Of a stretch of 15,901 bases of DNA, positions 7,231 to 13,999 are shown piece by piece. Each line of letters begins with the position of its first letter. Positions within the stretch are counted from its first letter, which is position 1. Origin of the DNA: Planctomycetota bacterium (GTDB taxonomy: Bacteria > Planctomycetota > Phycisphaerae > FEN-1346 > JAACEH01); the NCBI GenBank assembly GCA_016935955.1, contig JAFGPY010000445.1, forward strand, positions 1 through 15,901, read 5' to 3'. The notes under the pieces were generated by a model. The model was not told the origin of the DNA. It saw nothing but the letters and a program-made list of their open reading frames with translations, and ran no database searches. The position numbers and the translations under genes were made by a program.

Positions 7231-7920
7231 ATGCTTGGACTGATGGAACAAAACGCGGTGCGGCCACTGCACCGGATCCTCGACGGCACGCTGTTCGATA
7301 TGGACCTGCGTGCTAGCTCGCCACGTTGCCGCCTCACCGGAAGGGTTGGCGCGGTCAGCGGCAACGGCACGTGGAACGGCGCCGGTCGCACTTTCGATGG
7401 CGCTGGCGACCGCGTGAATATCGCCGATGAGGCAGCACTTCGCTTCGGCACGGGCGACTTTCAGATTCACATTTGGTGCACTCACGGCACGCAGGTCAAC
7501 GACAACGGGTACTTCTTCACGAAGGGTGGAACGTCCGACGGAGCATTCGTGCTACGGCTGGACAGCAGCGGGACCCCAGGGAGGATCGAGGTTGTTGGTG
7601 ACGGCACAACACTGAGTTGCAACTCAAGCTCCGACATCTACGAGAACGACGGCATCATGCACCTCTTCAGCCTGATCCGTCACGGCAACGAGGCCAAGCT
7701 GTACGTCGACGGCGTTTACAGTGGGATTGATTCCGACGTGAGTGGTGTCGATCTTGACGGCGCTTTTGACTTCGCAGTCGGAACGATCACGAACTACGAC
7801 GCGACGTACACCTGGGTTGGAACCGTTGTTCGCCTCGTGGTGGCCAACGCCACGAAGACGTTTGCCCAGGCAGAGGCTGACATGGCGGCCCTGTTCGCAC
7901 TTGGTCCTTATGGTAACTAA
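7231..7920 (+). CDS. LamG / concanavalin-like domain protein
   Basis: This 229-aa protein is almost entirely one laminin-G-3/concanavalin-like jelly roll. Typical landmarks are RTFDGAGDRVNIADEAALRFGTGDFQIHIW, a FVLRLDSSGTPGRIEVVGDG strand pair, HLFSLIRHGNEAKLYVDGVYSG and a final FAVGTITNYD-x-WVGTVVRLVVAN segment. Such domains bind glycans or proteins, and in phages they occur on decoration proteins and receptor-binding or fibre proteins. No signal peptide is seen, which fits a virion protein rather than a secreted one. ATG 7231 has only a weak GAGAG ahead of it; ATG 7243 is an alternative. It lies within an accessory cassette rather than with the tail fibres at the right end. The fold call is good; the ligand is unknown. 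Confidence 0.8.
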   Translation: MLGLMEQNAVRPLHRILDGTLFDMDLRASSPRCRLTGRVGAVSGNGTWNGAGRTFDGAGDRVNIADEAALRFGTGDFQIHIWCTHGTQVNDNGYFFTKGGTSDGAFVLRLDSSGTPGRIEVVGDGTTLSCNSSSDIYENDGIMHLFSLIRHGNEAKLYVDGVYSGIDSDVSGVDLDGAFDFAVGTITNYDATYTWVGTVVRLVVANATKTFAQAEADMAALFALGPYGN

Positions 7921-8005
7921 CGCGGCGGAATCCGCAGAAGGCCGAGCGGTTGGATACTCGGCAAGTTCATCAGGTGACGGCCATAGGCCGGAAAGGAGAG
8001 GAACG

Positions 8006-8554
8006 ATGAAGAGGACAAGTATTGTGATGGCTCTGCTGTGCTGTGCCATCGTGTCGGGATGTGCGACGCACAACCAGTTGGACATCGCCCAGGACGGCAC
8101 GATTGCCCAGGACACGTCGACGGCGAACGTCTCACGGATGGACGCCGAGGGCGGCCAGGTGGCGACGAACCTCGGCCTTGGACCGACGCTCCTGAAACAG
8201 GACGCCGAGGGCAACTGGGTCAATACGCCCGGACCTGTCGGCGTCTTGAGCTACGTGCCGGCCACGGGCCAGTTCTATCTGATCTCGCCACAGGACGCGG
8301 AACTTGAGGGTGTGCAGTTCACGCCCAATCCGTCCGAGGGGCAGCCCAGCCTGAAAGTCGACAAGATGAAATTCAACCTGTCCGAGCCTCTGAAACAGGC
8401 GGTTACTGCGTTTGCCCAGGCGGCGACGAGCCTACAGGGCATGACGCAGATTGAGGCCACGGCGCGGGTGGAGCAGATGAAGGCGGCCGGAGAGATCACG
8501 TCCGATGTGGCCAACCTGTTGCTGAGCCTCATCGTCCCGACGTTGACGCAGTAG
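8006..8554 (+). CDS. Phage-encoded lipoprotein
   Basis: This 182-aa protein has a lipoprotein signal: basic MKRT, a hydrophobic core and the lipobox V-S-G-C, so Cys19 should be lipidated after cleavage. The mature part is polar and Gln/Ala-rich, ending in a helical region (LKQAVTAFAQAATSLQGMTQIEATARVEQMKAAGEI) and a hydrophobic terminus (VANLLLSLIVPTLTQ). AAGGAGAGG (7993-8001) ends 4 nt before ATG 8006, and a small CGGCC-ATA-GGCCG hairpin (7978-7990) precedes it. The frame is open farther upstream, but the signal sequence and ribosome binding site fix this start. Phage lipoproteins serve as outer spannin subunits or block superinfection. The holin-like gene that follows makes a lysis role possible, but the length is large for an outer spannin. 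No named family is recognised. Confidence 0.8.
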   Translation: MKRTSIVMALLCCAIVSGCATHNQLDIAQDGTIAQDTSTANVSRMDAEGGQVATNLGLGPTLLKQDAEGNWVNTPGPVGVLSYVPATGQFYLISPQDAELEGVQFTPNPSEGQPSLKVDKMKFNLSEPLKQAVTAFAQAATSLQGMTQIEATARVEQMKAAGEITSDVANLLLSLIVPTLTQ

Positions 8555-8605
8555 GGCATCGACTCGTCGTAGTAGTGTGAGGAAGGATCGAAAGGGGCTT
8601 CAGTC

Positions 8606-8905
8606 ATGAAAGAACCCATGCTTCAGTGGATTCCGCTGCTGACGATCCTGGTTCAGGCGCTGAAGGCCGTGCCATTCGTGAAGCAACGGACGTGGCTGCT
8701 GCCGTTCGTGGCCGCGGCCATGGGCCTGGGCCTGGCGGTCCTGTGCCACTGGGGCGACCTGGACGGCGAGCGTGTTCTGACCGGCGTCGCCCTGGGACTG
8801 ACGGCCGCCGGCCTGTACGACGCGGTCAAGAAACCGATCGACGCCGTTCGGGCAGTGCGGCTCGCCGCCGAGGACGAACGAAGGATTTCGCAGGGGACCA
8901 AGTGA
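8606..8905 (+). CDS. Holin-like small membrane protein
   Basis: This is a 99-aa protein with two clear membrane segments (about residues 30-48, LLPFVAAAMGLGLAVLCHW, and 57-71, VLTGVALGLTAAGLY), plus a weaker hydrophobic N-terminal segment (7-24). A short acidic turn (DLDGER) lies between them, and the C-terminus is charged (KKPIDAVRAVRLAAEDERR). Size, two or three helices and a charged tail are typical of holins, which permeabilise the inner membrane at lysis. AAAGGGG (8591-8597) is 8-9 nt before ATG 8606. It follows the lipoprotein gene by 51 bp and directly abuts the next tail gene. No endolysin gene is visible in the window, so the lysis role is inferred from topology and resemblance only. 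Confidence 0.65.
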   Translation: MKEPMLQWIPLLTILVQALKAVPFVKQRTWLLPFVAAAMGLGLAVLCHWGDLDGERVLTGVALGLTAAGLYDAVKKPIDAVRAVRLAAEDERRISQGTK

Positions 8906-9391
8906 GTGAGTGACAAGAGCCGACTGATTGCCCTCTGTGACGCAGTGGTCGCGGCGCTCAACGACGCGCAGCCGGAGCCGCCGGCGGAGTCGCCGTTCGT
9001 GCTGACGTTCGAGGCCGAGCGTAAGGTGATACCGCTGACCGACCTGGGCAAGATCGGCGACAGCCTGCTCTTGCACGTCATCCCCGTCGGGCTGATGGAG
9101 GTCCGCGAACCGCCGGGCAACCTGGCGGGGATCTTTGCCGGACAGTACGAGCTGGACGTCGTGGTCCAGAAGCGGCTGCCTGCCTCCGACAGTGATGGCA
9201 ACACGACCGTGCCGGATCTGTTGCTCCTGTTGGAGCAGATCGCGGACCATTTCAAGGCGGGCCAGCTCACCATCGGCAGCCACAGGGCGGTGTTGACGAC
9301 CGTCGACGCCGAGGCGGCCTACAGTGTGCCGTGCCTGATGCAGAAACGGTGTTTCCTGGGCGTCACGACGCTCGGATTCAAGGTGCTGTGA
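8906..9391 (+). CDS. Putative tail completion / tail terminator protein
   Basis: This is a 161-aa protein starting at GTG 8906, immediately after the TGA of the holin-like gene. It has an N-terminal helix (LIALCDAVVAALND), then strands with a FEAERKVIPLTDL motif, a VIPVG strand, YELDVVVQKRL, a helix (VPDLLLLLEQIADHF) and a final FLGVTTLGFKV strand. This alternation matches the small alpha/beta proteins that cap the tail tube and join it to the head (tail terminator or neck proteins). The gene lies just before an HK97 gp10-like gene and the tail tube genes, which is the usual place. I cannot tell exactly which neck type it is. The spacing suggests translational coupling with the gene before it. 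Confidence 0.65.
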   Translation: MSDKSRLIALCDAVVAALNDAQPEPPAESPFVLTFEAERKVIPLTDLGKIGDSLLLHVIPVGLMEVREPPGNLAGIFAGQYELDVVVQKRLPASDSDGNTTVPDLLLLLEQIADHFKAGQLTIGSHRAVLTTVDAEAAYSVPCLMQKRCFLGVTTLGFKVL

Positions 9392-9406
9392 CGGAGTTGC
9401 AGGTCA

Positions 9407-9973
9407 ATGGGCATCGACCGCAATGAACGGGGCTATTCGCAGATTGCCCGACCGCGACTTCCCGTCGCGCCGTCGGTGCTGCCCGTCTCTGGCCCCGGCC
9501 TGACGTTCCACATGGTCGGCGGTGACGTGGTCCTGGAGTACATGGCCTCGATCGGCCGCGGTGTGCGAAAGGTCGCGCGGCGGGCGCTCAGTGCCGCGGG
9601 CAGGCCGGTGCTGGCGGCGATCAAGGCCCGCATCCGTCGCGTCACCGGCACGTTGTCCCGCGGCCTGCGTTTGCGGGTCGGCAAGAATGATCGGCGGAAC
9701 CGGTTCTCGGTGCTGATCGCGTCGTGGACGACGCGCGAAGCGTTCGCCATGACCCGCTCGAGCGGCGCAGCCAAACGCATCCGGGCGGCCGGCCAGAAGC
9801 GGGACCGTTACCGTGTCTGGTACGACGCGTCGCTGGAGAAGGGGCACGTGAACGCCCGCGGCGGCGGGCGGACGCCGGCACACCCGTTCATGGCTCCCGG
9901 GTTTGAGGCCACCGCCCAGACGGCCTACCAGATTGCCGGGGAAGCCCTGCTGACCGAAGTGGATGCGGCATAG
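9407..9973 (+). CDS. HK97 gp10-like head-tail/tail component
   Basis: This is a 188-aa basic protein. After a variable N-terminal ~45 residues comes the gp10-type core: VRKVARRALSAAGRPVLAAIKARIRRVTGTLSRGLRLRVG, a long helix with the TGTLSRGL motif, followed by strands and the end segment RTPAHPFMAPGFEATAQTAYQIAGEALL. In gp10-like families a conserved 'P-F-(hydrophobic)-P' followed by a helix sits near the C-terminus as here. These proteins sit at the neck or help tail completion. ATG 9407 is 10 nt after GGAG (9393-9396). The N-terminal 40 residues are not typical of the family, so a start further downstream is possible, for example ATG 9512 or ATG 9542. The tail tube gene begins 17 bp after the stop. 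Confidence 0.72.
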   Translation: MGIDRNERGYSQIARPRLPVAPSVLPVSGPGLTFHMVGGDVVLEYMASIGRGVRKVARRALSAAGRPVLAAIKARIRRVTGTLSRGLRLRVGKNDRRNRFSVLIASWTTREAFAMTRSSGAAKRIRAAGQKRDRYRVWYDASLEKGHVNARGGGRTPAHPFMAPGFEATAQTAYQIAGEALLTEVDAA

Positions 9974-9990
9974 CGATAGCGAGGTGAGTC

Positions 9991-10767
9991 ATGGGAATCA
10001 GCGGGCACGGATCAAGACTGGGTTACGCCGACGAACTGGTCGCATCGGGCGGCCCGACCATCTACACGATGGTCTCGGGTGTGCTGAAGATCACCCCTCC
10101 GGCCGGTCCGGCGGCACAGGACATCGTGGTGCCGGCGGCCCTTGACGGCGACGGTCACAAGGGGCACGTGCCCGGCTCCGACGACACGCCATCGATGAGC
10201 TTCAACCTGCCCTATGCCTCGGCGATCCGCAATGTGCTTACGGGCCTGAGACGGCTGGCCAAGCGGTGGCTGGTGCTCTACCCGGACGGCGACGCCGATC
10301 TGCTGGCCGGCCATGTCTCGAAGGTGGCCGAGGAGGAGATCGACGCCGACCGCCTGCTGACGACGGCGGCCGAGGTCGTGGTCAGTGAGATGCCCTCTCC
10401 CGGGCAGAGTCTCGGCAGTCCGCATGCGTCGTTCACGGTGGCCCTGGAGCTTGGTCAGGCTGAGATCGACCTGACGGACCTGCCCGGCGACGTGGACGGC
10501 ACGGGACGACCGCTGGCCAGGCTGATGGTGACCAACCGTGGCGCGAGCATCCTCACGATCTTCAGTCCGGGCGATCAGGGCGGCCAGGACGGGTATGAGT
10601 GGCAAGACGGCGTGCCTACTGCCGGCGTGGTGATTGCTCCGGGCCAGACGGTGGTCTTCGAAGGTGATGCGGCTACCAAGGACGTGGGGGCGACGTGCCG
10701 GCTGCTTTCAGTCGCAGGAACCGGCACCGAAGCGAGCGACTGGGTTGTGACGTTCGGCGAGGCATAG
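9991..10767 (+). CDS. Tail tube protein, long form with C-terminal extension
   Basis: This is a 258-aa protein. Residues 1-~145 are paralogous to the whole next protein: GSRLGYADE, a QDIVVPAALDGDGHKGHVPG segment, and a GHVSKVAEEEIDADRLLTTAAEVVVS end. This matches the beta-barrel tail tube subunit of long-tailed phages, which stacks as hexameric rings around the tape measure. Residues ~150-258 add a beta-rich domain (AEIDLTDLPGDVDGTG, LMVTNRGASILTIFSPGD, GVVIAPGQTVVFEGDA) that would project from the tail, comparable in layout to the Ig-like domain of lambda gpV. The start ATG 9991 follows GGTGAG (9983-9988). Tube identity rests on gene order and the paralogue; the extension's role is inferred. 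Confidence 0.75.
   Translation: MGISGHGSRLGYADELVASGGPTIYTMVSGVLKITPPAGPAAQDIVVPAALDGDGHKGHVPGSDDTPSMSFNLPYASAIRNVLTGLRRLAKRWLVLYPDGDADLLAGHVSKVAEEEIDADRLLTTAAEVVVSEMPSPGQSLGSPHASFTVALELGQAEIDLTDLPGDVDGTGRPLARLMVTNRGASILTIFSPGDQGGQDGYEWQDGVPTAGVVIAPGQTVVFEGDAATKDVGATCRLLSVAGTGTEASDWVVTFGEA
10115..10186 (+). repeat. Near-identical block shared with the second tail tube gene (copy 1)
   Basis: Bases 10115-10186 align without gaps to 10911-10982. I count 7 mismatches over 72 positions, including a 21-base exact run (GGCGACGGTCACAAGGGGCA core). The encoded peptide is QDIVVPAALDGDGHKGHVPG-type in both genes. Elsewhere the two genes are clearly more divergent, which points to a recent duplication followed by divergence, strong constraint on this segment, or gene conversion. 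Confidence 0.8.
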
Positions 10768-10768
10768 G

Positions 10769-10787
10769 CGCGGCCGTCGCGGCCGCG
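10769..10787 (+). other. Perfect GC hairpin between the tail tube genes
   Basis: CGCGGCCG (10769-10776) pairs perfectly with CGGCCGCG (10780-10787) around a TCG loop. It lies 2 nt after the first tail tube stop and just before the ribosome binding site GGAAGGAGAG of the second gene. No T run follows, so it is not a classical terminator. It may stabilise or delimit the messages and tune the ratio of the two tube proteins. Confidence 0.5.
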
Positions 10788-10804
10788 GGAAGGAGAGACA
10801 CATC

Positions 10805-11212
10805 ATGGCAATGGGCGGACTGGGAAGCAAGGTTGGTTATGCGGACACCGAGGTCGGTTCGCCGACCGATGTGGCGGGCATCCTGAAGGTCAAGACGCCG
10901 GAGACGGTAGCACAGGACGTCGTGGTGCCGGCGGAACTGGGCGGCGACGGTCACAAGGGGCATCTGCCCGGCTCCGACGACAGCTCGGAGTGCACCTTCA
11001 GCAAGGCGTACTCGTCGGCCGGCCACACTGCTCTGGCGGCGCTGCGTCGGCAGATCAAGTGGTGGACCGTCGAGCTGCCGGACGGCGGGAAGTCGAAAGG
11101 GCCCGGCTACATCACCAAGGTGGTCAAGGGCGAACTGGACGCCGACGCGGCTATCACGACCGACGTCACGATCCAGCCGAGCGGCGCGTGGACGTTTGTG
11201 CCGGCCGCGTAG
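10805..11212 (+). CDS. Tail tube protein, short form
   Basis: This 135-aa protein corresponds to the N-terminal ~145 residues of the gene before it (GSKVGYADTE, QDVVVPAELGGDGHKGHLPG, KGPGYITKVVKGELDADAAITTDVTIQPSG) but lacks the C-terminal domain and ends WTFVPAA. Its size suits a bare tail tube subunit. AAGGAGAG (10790-10797) precedes ATG 10805 by about 7 nt. A GC hairpin separates it from its paralogue. It is followed by the tail assembly chaperone genes, the usual neighbour of a tail tube gene. Which of the two is the main tube protein is not evident; the long form may be a minor or decorating subunit. Confidence 0.75.
   Translation: MAMGGLGSKVGYADTEVGSPTDVAGILKVKTPETVAQDVVVPAELGGDGHKGHLPGSDDSSECTFSKAYSSAGHTALAALRRQIKWWTVELPDGGKSKGPGYITKVVKGELDADAAITTDVTIQPSGAWTFVPAA
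10911..10982 (+). repeat. Near-identical block shared with the first tail tube gene (copy 2)
   Basis: This is the second copy of the 72-base block described for 10115-10186, with 65 of 72 bases identical. It falls at the same codon phase and the same relative place in the short tail tube gene, confirming that the two genes arose by duplication. Confidence 0.8.
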
Positions 11213-11249
11213 CGTCTGATCACAGCCACAGGAAAGGAGCCACGAAGAG

Positions 11250-11639
11250 ATGGCGCTATTGAACAGAGAACAAGTCAAGCAGGCCGCGCTGAAGACGCGG
11301 GCCGTGCCGGCCCCGGAGTGCGGCGAGGATGCGGAGATCCTCATGTCCGACCTGGACGGGCTGAGCCTGATCCGGCTGCACGAGAGGATGTACCCGATCG
11401 GAGAGGACGGCAAAGCGTATCCCGACCGCGAGAAGATGCCCGCTCTGCGTGTCATCGCCTGCGCCCGCAACGCCGACGGCACGCCGATGTACGGCGACGA
11501 GGACCTGGCCGAGGTGCAGACGCTGCCGGGGGCGCTGCTGATGCGGCTGAGCAACGCGGCGGCGGAACTGACCGGTGAGTTCGAGCGCAGCGGCGAGCCG
11601 GTCTCCAGCCGCGTCGAGGAATACGCAAAAAACTCCTGA
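11250..11639 (+). CDS. Tail assembly chaperone, gpG-like
   Basis: This is a 129-aa acidic, soluble protein between the tail tube and the tape measure genes, where siphophages carry the tail assembly chaperone (lambda gpG). Visible elements are a helical N-terminus (REQVKQAALKTRAVPAP), a core with LDGLSLIRLHERMYP, and a final helix (LMRLSNAAAELTGEFERSG) ending EEYAKNS. Chaperones of this type bind the tape measure until the tail tube polymerises around it. AAGGAG (11234-11239) lies 10 nt before ATG 11250. The last codons contain the slippery heptamer A AAA AAC in the correct phase, so a fraction of ribosomes should shift by -1 and add the next reading frame, giving a 225-aa G-T protein. Confidence 0.82.
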   Translation: MALLNREQVKQAALKTRAVPAPECGEDAEILMSDLDGLSLIRLHERMYPIGEDGKAYPDREKMPALRVIACARNADGTPMYGDEDLAEVQTLPGALLMRLSNAAAELTGEFERSGEPVSSRVEEYAKNS

Positions 11640-11663
11640 GGCGGCCGCGTCTGCGGATGGCCT
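11627..11663 (+). promoter_or_regulatory. Programmed -1 ribosomal frameshift site
   Basis: The heptamer AAAAAAC (11627-11633) is read in the zero frame as GCA AAA AAC, the exact X XXY YYZ phase required. The stop TGA follows at 11637-11639. A possible stimulatory fold starts 5 nt downstream: AGGC (11639-11642) with GCCT (11660-11663), enclosing CCGC (11645-11648) with GCGG (11653-11656). After slipping, translation continues with CTC CTG AGG into the open frame that ends at 11926. Confidence 0.82.
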
Positions 11664-11926
11664 TCCGGCAGGCCTGGCAGGCTGGGCGGTTGGACCCGTT
11701 CGAGATGCTGGCCGAGATGCCCTCGGAGCTGATGGACTGGTGGGAGGCCTGGCTGATGATCGAGCCGCAGGGACAACCGGCCGAAGACGCCCGCCACGCC
11801 CGCCGCTGCGGCATCGCGACAGGCGAAGCGTCGGGCAGGTTCCTGTACCGCCCTCCGGTGCAGGCGGAAATCCCAAGGCGACAGACCGCCGCCGAACAGA
11901 AGGCCACCATGCGCGGCCAGAGGTAG
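11633..11926 (+). CDS. Frameshifted extension of the tail chaperone, gpT-like
   Basis: This 97-codon region in the -1 frame of the chaperone gene encodes LLRRPRLRMAFRQAWQAGRLDPFEMLAEMPSELMDWWEAWLMIEP and ends RRQTAAEQKATMRGQR. The MAFRQAW start at ATG 11657 has no ribosome binding site, so it is most likely translated as the C-terminal part of a G-T fusion produced by the slippage at 11627-11633. The helix with WWEAW is typical of these extensions, which contact the tape measure protein. In lambda the G-T fusion is made at a few percent of G. The stop at 11924-11926 lies 3 bp before the tape measure start. Expression as an independent 89-aa protein from 11657 is the less likely alternative. 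Confidence 0.8.
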   Translation, partial: LLRRPRLRMAFRQAWQAGRLDPFEMLAEMPSELMDWWEAWLMIEPQGQPAEDARHARRCGIATGEASGRFLYRPPVQAEIPRRQTAAEQKATMRGQR

Positions 11927-11929
11927 ACC

Positions 11930-13987
11930 GTGGCAACGTACAAGAGTCTGACCATCGCGATGCGGCTGGACACGGCCGACGTCTCGGCCGGGGCGGACCG
12001 CGCCATTGCCGAACAGCGTCGCATCGCCGCCGAGAGCAAACGAATCAACAGCGAGCTGGCCTTGTACCGCAAGGCCCTGCGTCAGCGAGGCGAGGAGATG
12101 GAGGCCGGGACCCGAGCCGGCCTCGAGCAGCGCGTCGTGGCAGCCGAAGAGCGAAAGGCCACGCTCGCCGAATCCCGTGTCGCCCAGCGGGCCTTGCACG
12201 AGCGTCTTGCGGCCGCCAAGGCTGCCCGCGCCGCCGAGGTGGCCGAGTACCAGAAGGCGGCCACCGAACGCCGAGCCATGGCCGATCGCCTGTACGCGGC
12301 CACACACACCCGGCAGCAGATCGAGCTGCGGAACCTCCGCCGTTACTACGCTCAGCAGCGCCTGATGCACCGCGACAACGCCCGCATGCTGGCGATGATC
12401 GACCGGACCTATGCAGCCGAACGGCAGCAGATCATGGCAAGGGGCATGGCCGCAGCACCGGGGACGGGTGTTGCCGCTGGCGGGTTGAAAGACAGCGCCC
12501 GCTCGCTGATCGGCAAGAACATCCAGTTCGGCGCCGCCATGGCCCTCGGTCAGAGTGGCGGTCTCGGCGAGATTTTCTCGGTCGGGCTGATGCCAGGCAT
12601 GGCCGGCCTAGCTGGCGTGACGATGGGCGTTGCCACGCTCGTTTCGGGCTACCAAGCGGCGAAGAGGGACGCCGAACTCCTGACGCGAATCCAGAAGGAG
12701 CACGCAGAGCGAACCCGCGAGAGCGTCCGCTGGATGGAAGAACTCAATGCCAACTATCAGTCCGCCGCCGAAAGTACCTGGGCCTCTCGCTCCGGGCAGA
12801 TGGAAGACCAGGCCAAGACGCTGTTCGAGGGCATCAAGTCGCATTGGCGTGATGCCGGTCTTCTGGACATGTCCTCTGCGGGCTGGAAGGGCATTCTCGG
12901 CATGGAAAGCGGCCTCGACGAGGGACTGCGCGACATGGGCCGCGAGGCCCAGGAACTGGAACGTCGCGCCGCGGCGGCCCGTCAGGCAGCGGCCGAAGAA
13001 CGCCACATCGGAATGAACTCCCGGATCGCGGCGATGCAGTACGAGGCGGACATGGCAGGTGCGGCGGAGATCGCCGACACGCAAGCCAGGGCACGGTATG
13101 AGCGCAACCTGCGATACGCCGAACAGGAGAGGCGGCTTCGCGAAGAACATGCCCTGAAGCTGCGCAATCTGGAGCGAGCTGGCGACGAACTGAGCCCCGC
13201 GGCCCGGGACGGCCGCAAGGCAGATGCGGACTACGAGTTGCAGCAGGCCCTCAAGACTGCAAGGTTCAAGAAACAGATCGAGGCCGAGACCGAGTATCAC
13301 CGCCTGCGGCGGCAGTTCGCGACACAGGAGAAGGACCTCGAACGTCAGCTCACGGTCGCCCGGGGCGGAAGTCGTCTGGAAGATGAACTCGTCAGGCTCC
13401 AGGACAAGCTGAGGCTGGAGGGAGCGACGAGCCGCGAGATACAGCGGCAGTTGGAGTTGACGTCTCAGTTGGCCCAGGCCCGGTTGCAGTCGGACCTGTC
13501 GCGGCAGATGACCGAGTACGCCATCCAGATCGATCTGGCCACCGGCAAAATCAACGAGATGGAGGCGGCCATGCGTCGCTTCCGCGAGGCCCAGCCCGAC
13601 GCCGACGAGGCGACTCAGGCCAAGGCCCGCGAGGCCCAGGCCATGGCCGAGAAGGCCAAGCTGGCTGAGTGGTCCCGTCAGCAGGCCGAGGCCCTGAAGA
13701 CCGAGGAGGACCGCCTGCGGGAGTACAAGGCCGAACTCGACAAGGCCCGCGAGGCAGGGTACCTGACGCGCGAGCAGGAGATTGCGTTGCTGGCGGCCCG
13801 GCTGCCGGAGCGACAGAAGCCGGAGGAGAGCTACGTCATCCGCGGCCAGTTCGGCGGCGACGCGCGGGACCTTCAGACGGGCGGCGTGTCGCGATTGGAG
13901 AAGGTGGCGCAGCACGGCGAGCGGACAGTCAGACTCCTGGAAGAGATGTTGGCTGAGCTGCGCGGCGGCGGCGCGACCTGGAACTAA
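11930..13987 (+). CDS. Tail tape measure protein
   Basis: This 685-aa protein directly follows the chaperone pair, the hallmark place of the tape measure. It has an N-terminal MATYKSLTIAMRLDTADVSAGADRA segment like other tape measures, then long Ala/Arg/Glu-rich coiled-coil stretches, a hydrophobic Gly/Ala-rich region around residues 200-240 (AAMALGQSGGLGEIFSVGLMPGMAGLAGVTMG) and further helices (ATQAKAREAQAMAEKAKLAEWSRQQAEALK). The hydrophobic part may enter the membrane on DNA ejection. At about 1.5 angstrom per residue, the rule for this family, the tail would be roughly 100 nm long. GTG 11930 follows CAGAGG (11918-11923) by 6 nt. The protein is shorter than many siphophage tape measures (lambda gpH is 853 aa) but has no break. 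Confidence 0.88.
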   Translation: MATYKSLTIAMRLDTADVSAGADRAIAEQRRIAAESKRINSELALYRKALRQRGEEMEAGTRAGLEQRVVAAEERKATLAESRVAQRALHERLAAAKAARAAEVAEYQKAATERRAMADRLYAATHTRQQIELRNLRRYYAQQRLMHRDNARMLAMIDRTYAAERQQIMARGMAAAPGTGVAAGGLKDSARSLIGKNIQFGAAMALGQSGGLGEIFSVGLMPGMAGLAGVTMGVATLVSGYQAAKRDAELLTRIQKEHAERTRESVRWMEELNANYQSAAESTWASRSGQMEDQAKTLFEGIKSHWRDAGLLDMSSAGWKGILGMESGLDEGLRDMGREAQELERRAAAARQAAAEERHIGMNSRIAAMQYEADMAGAAEIADTQARARYERNLRYAEQERRLREEHALKLRNLERAGDELSPAARDGRKADADYELQQALKTARFKKQIEAETEYHRLRRQFATQEKDLERQLTVARGGSRLEDELVRLQDKLRLEGATSREIQRQLELTSQLAQARLQSDLSRQMTEYAIQIDLATGKINEMEAAMRRFREAQPDADEATQAKAREAQAMAEKAKLAEWSRQQAEALKTEEDRLREYKAELDKAREAGYLTREQEIALLAARLPERQKPEESYVIRGQFGGDARDLQTGGVSRLEKVAQHGERTVRLLEEMLAELRGGGATWN

Positions 13988-13999
13988 GGAGCAGTCACC

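Noticed and set aside
10673..12370. A 565-codon minus-strand frame across the tube and chaperone genes
   Set aside because: It is antisense to four supported genes, with no recognisable domain.
11575..12852. A 425-codon plus-strand frame overlapping the chaperone extension and tape measure
   Set aside because: Its protein is an Arg/Gly/Pro-rich shadow with no domain. The -1 frame extension to 11926 and the tape measure explain the same DNA better.
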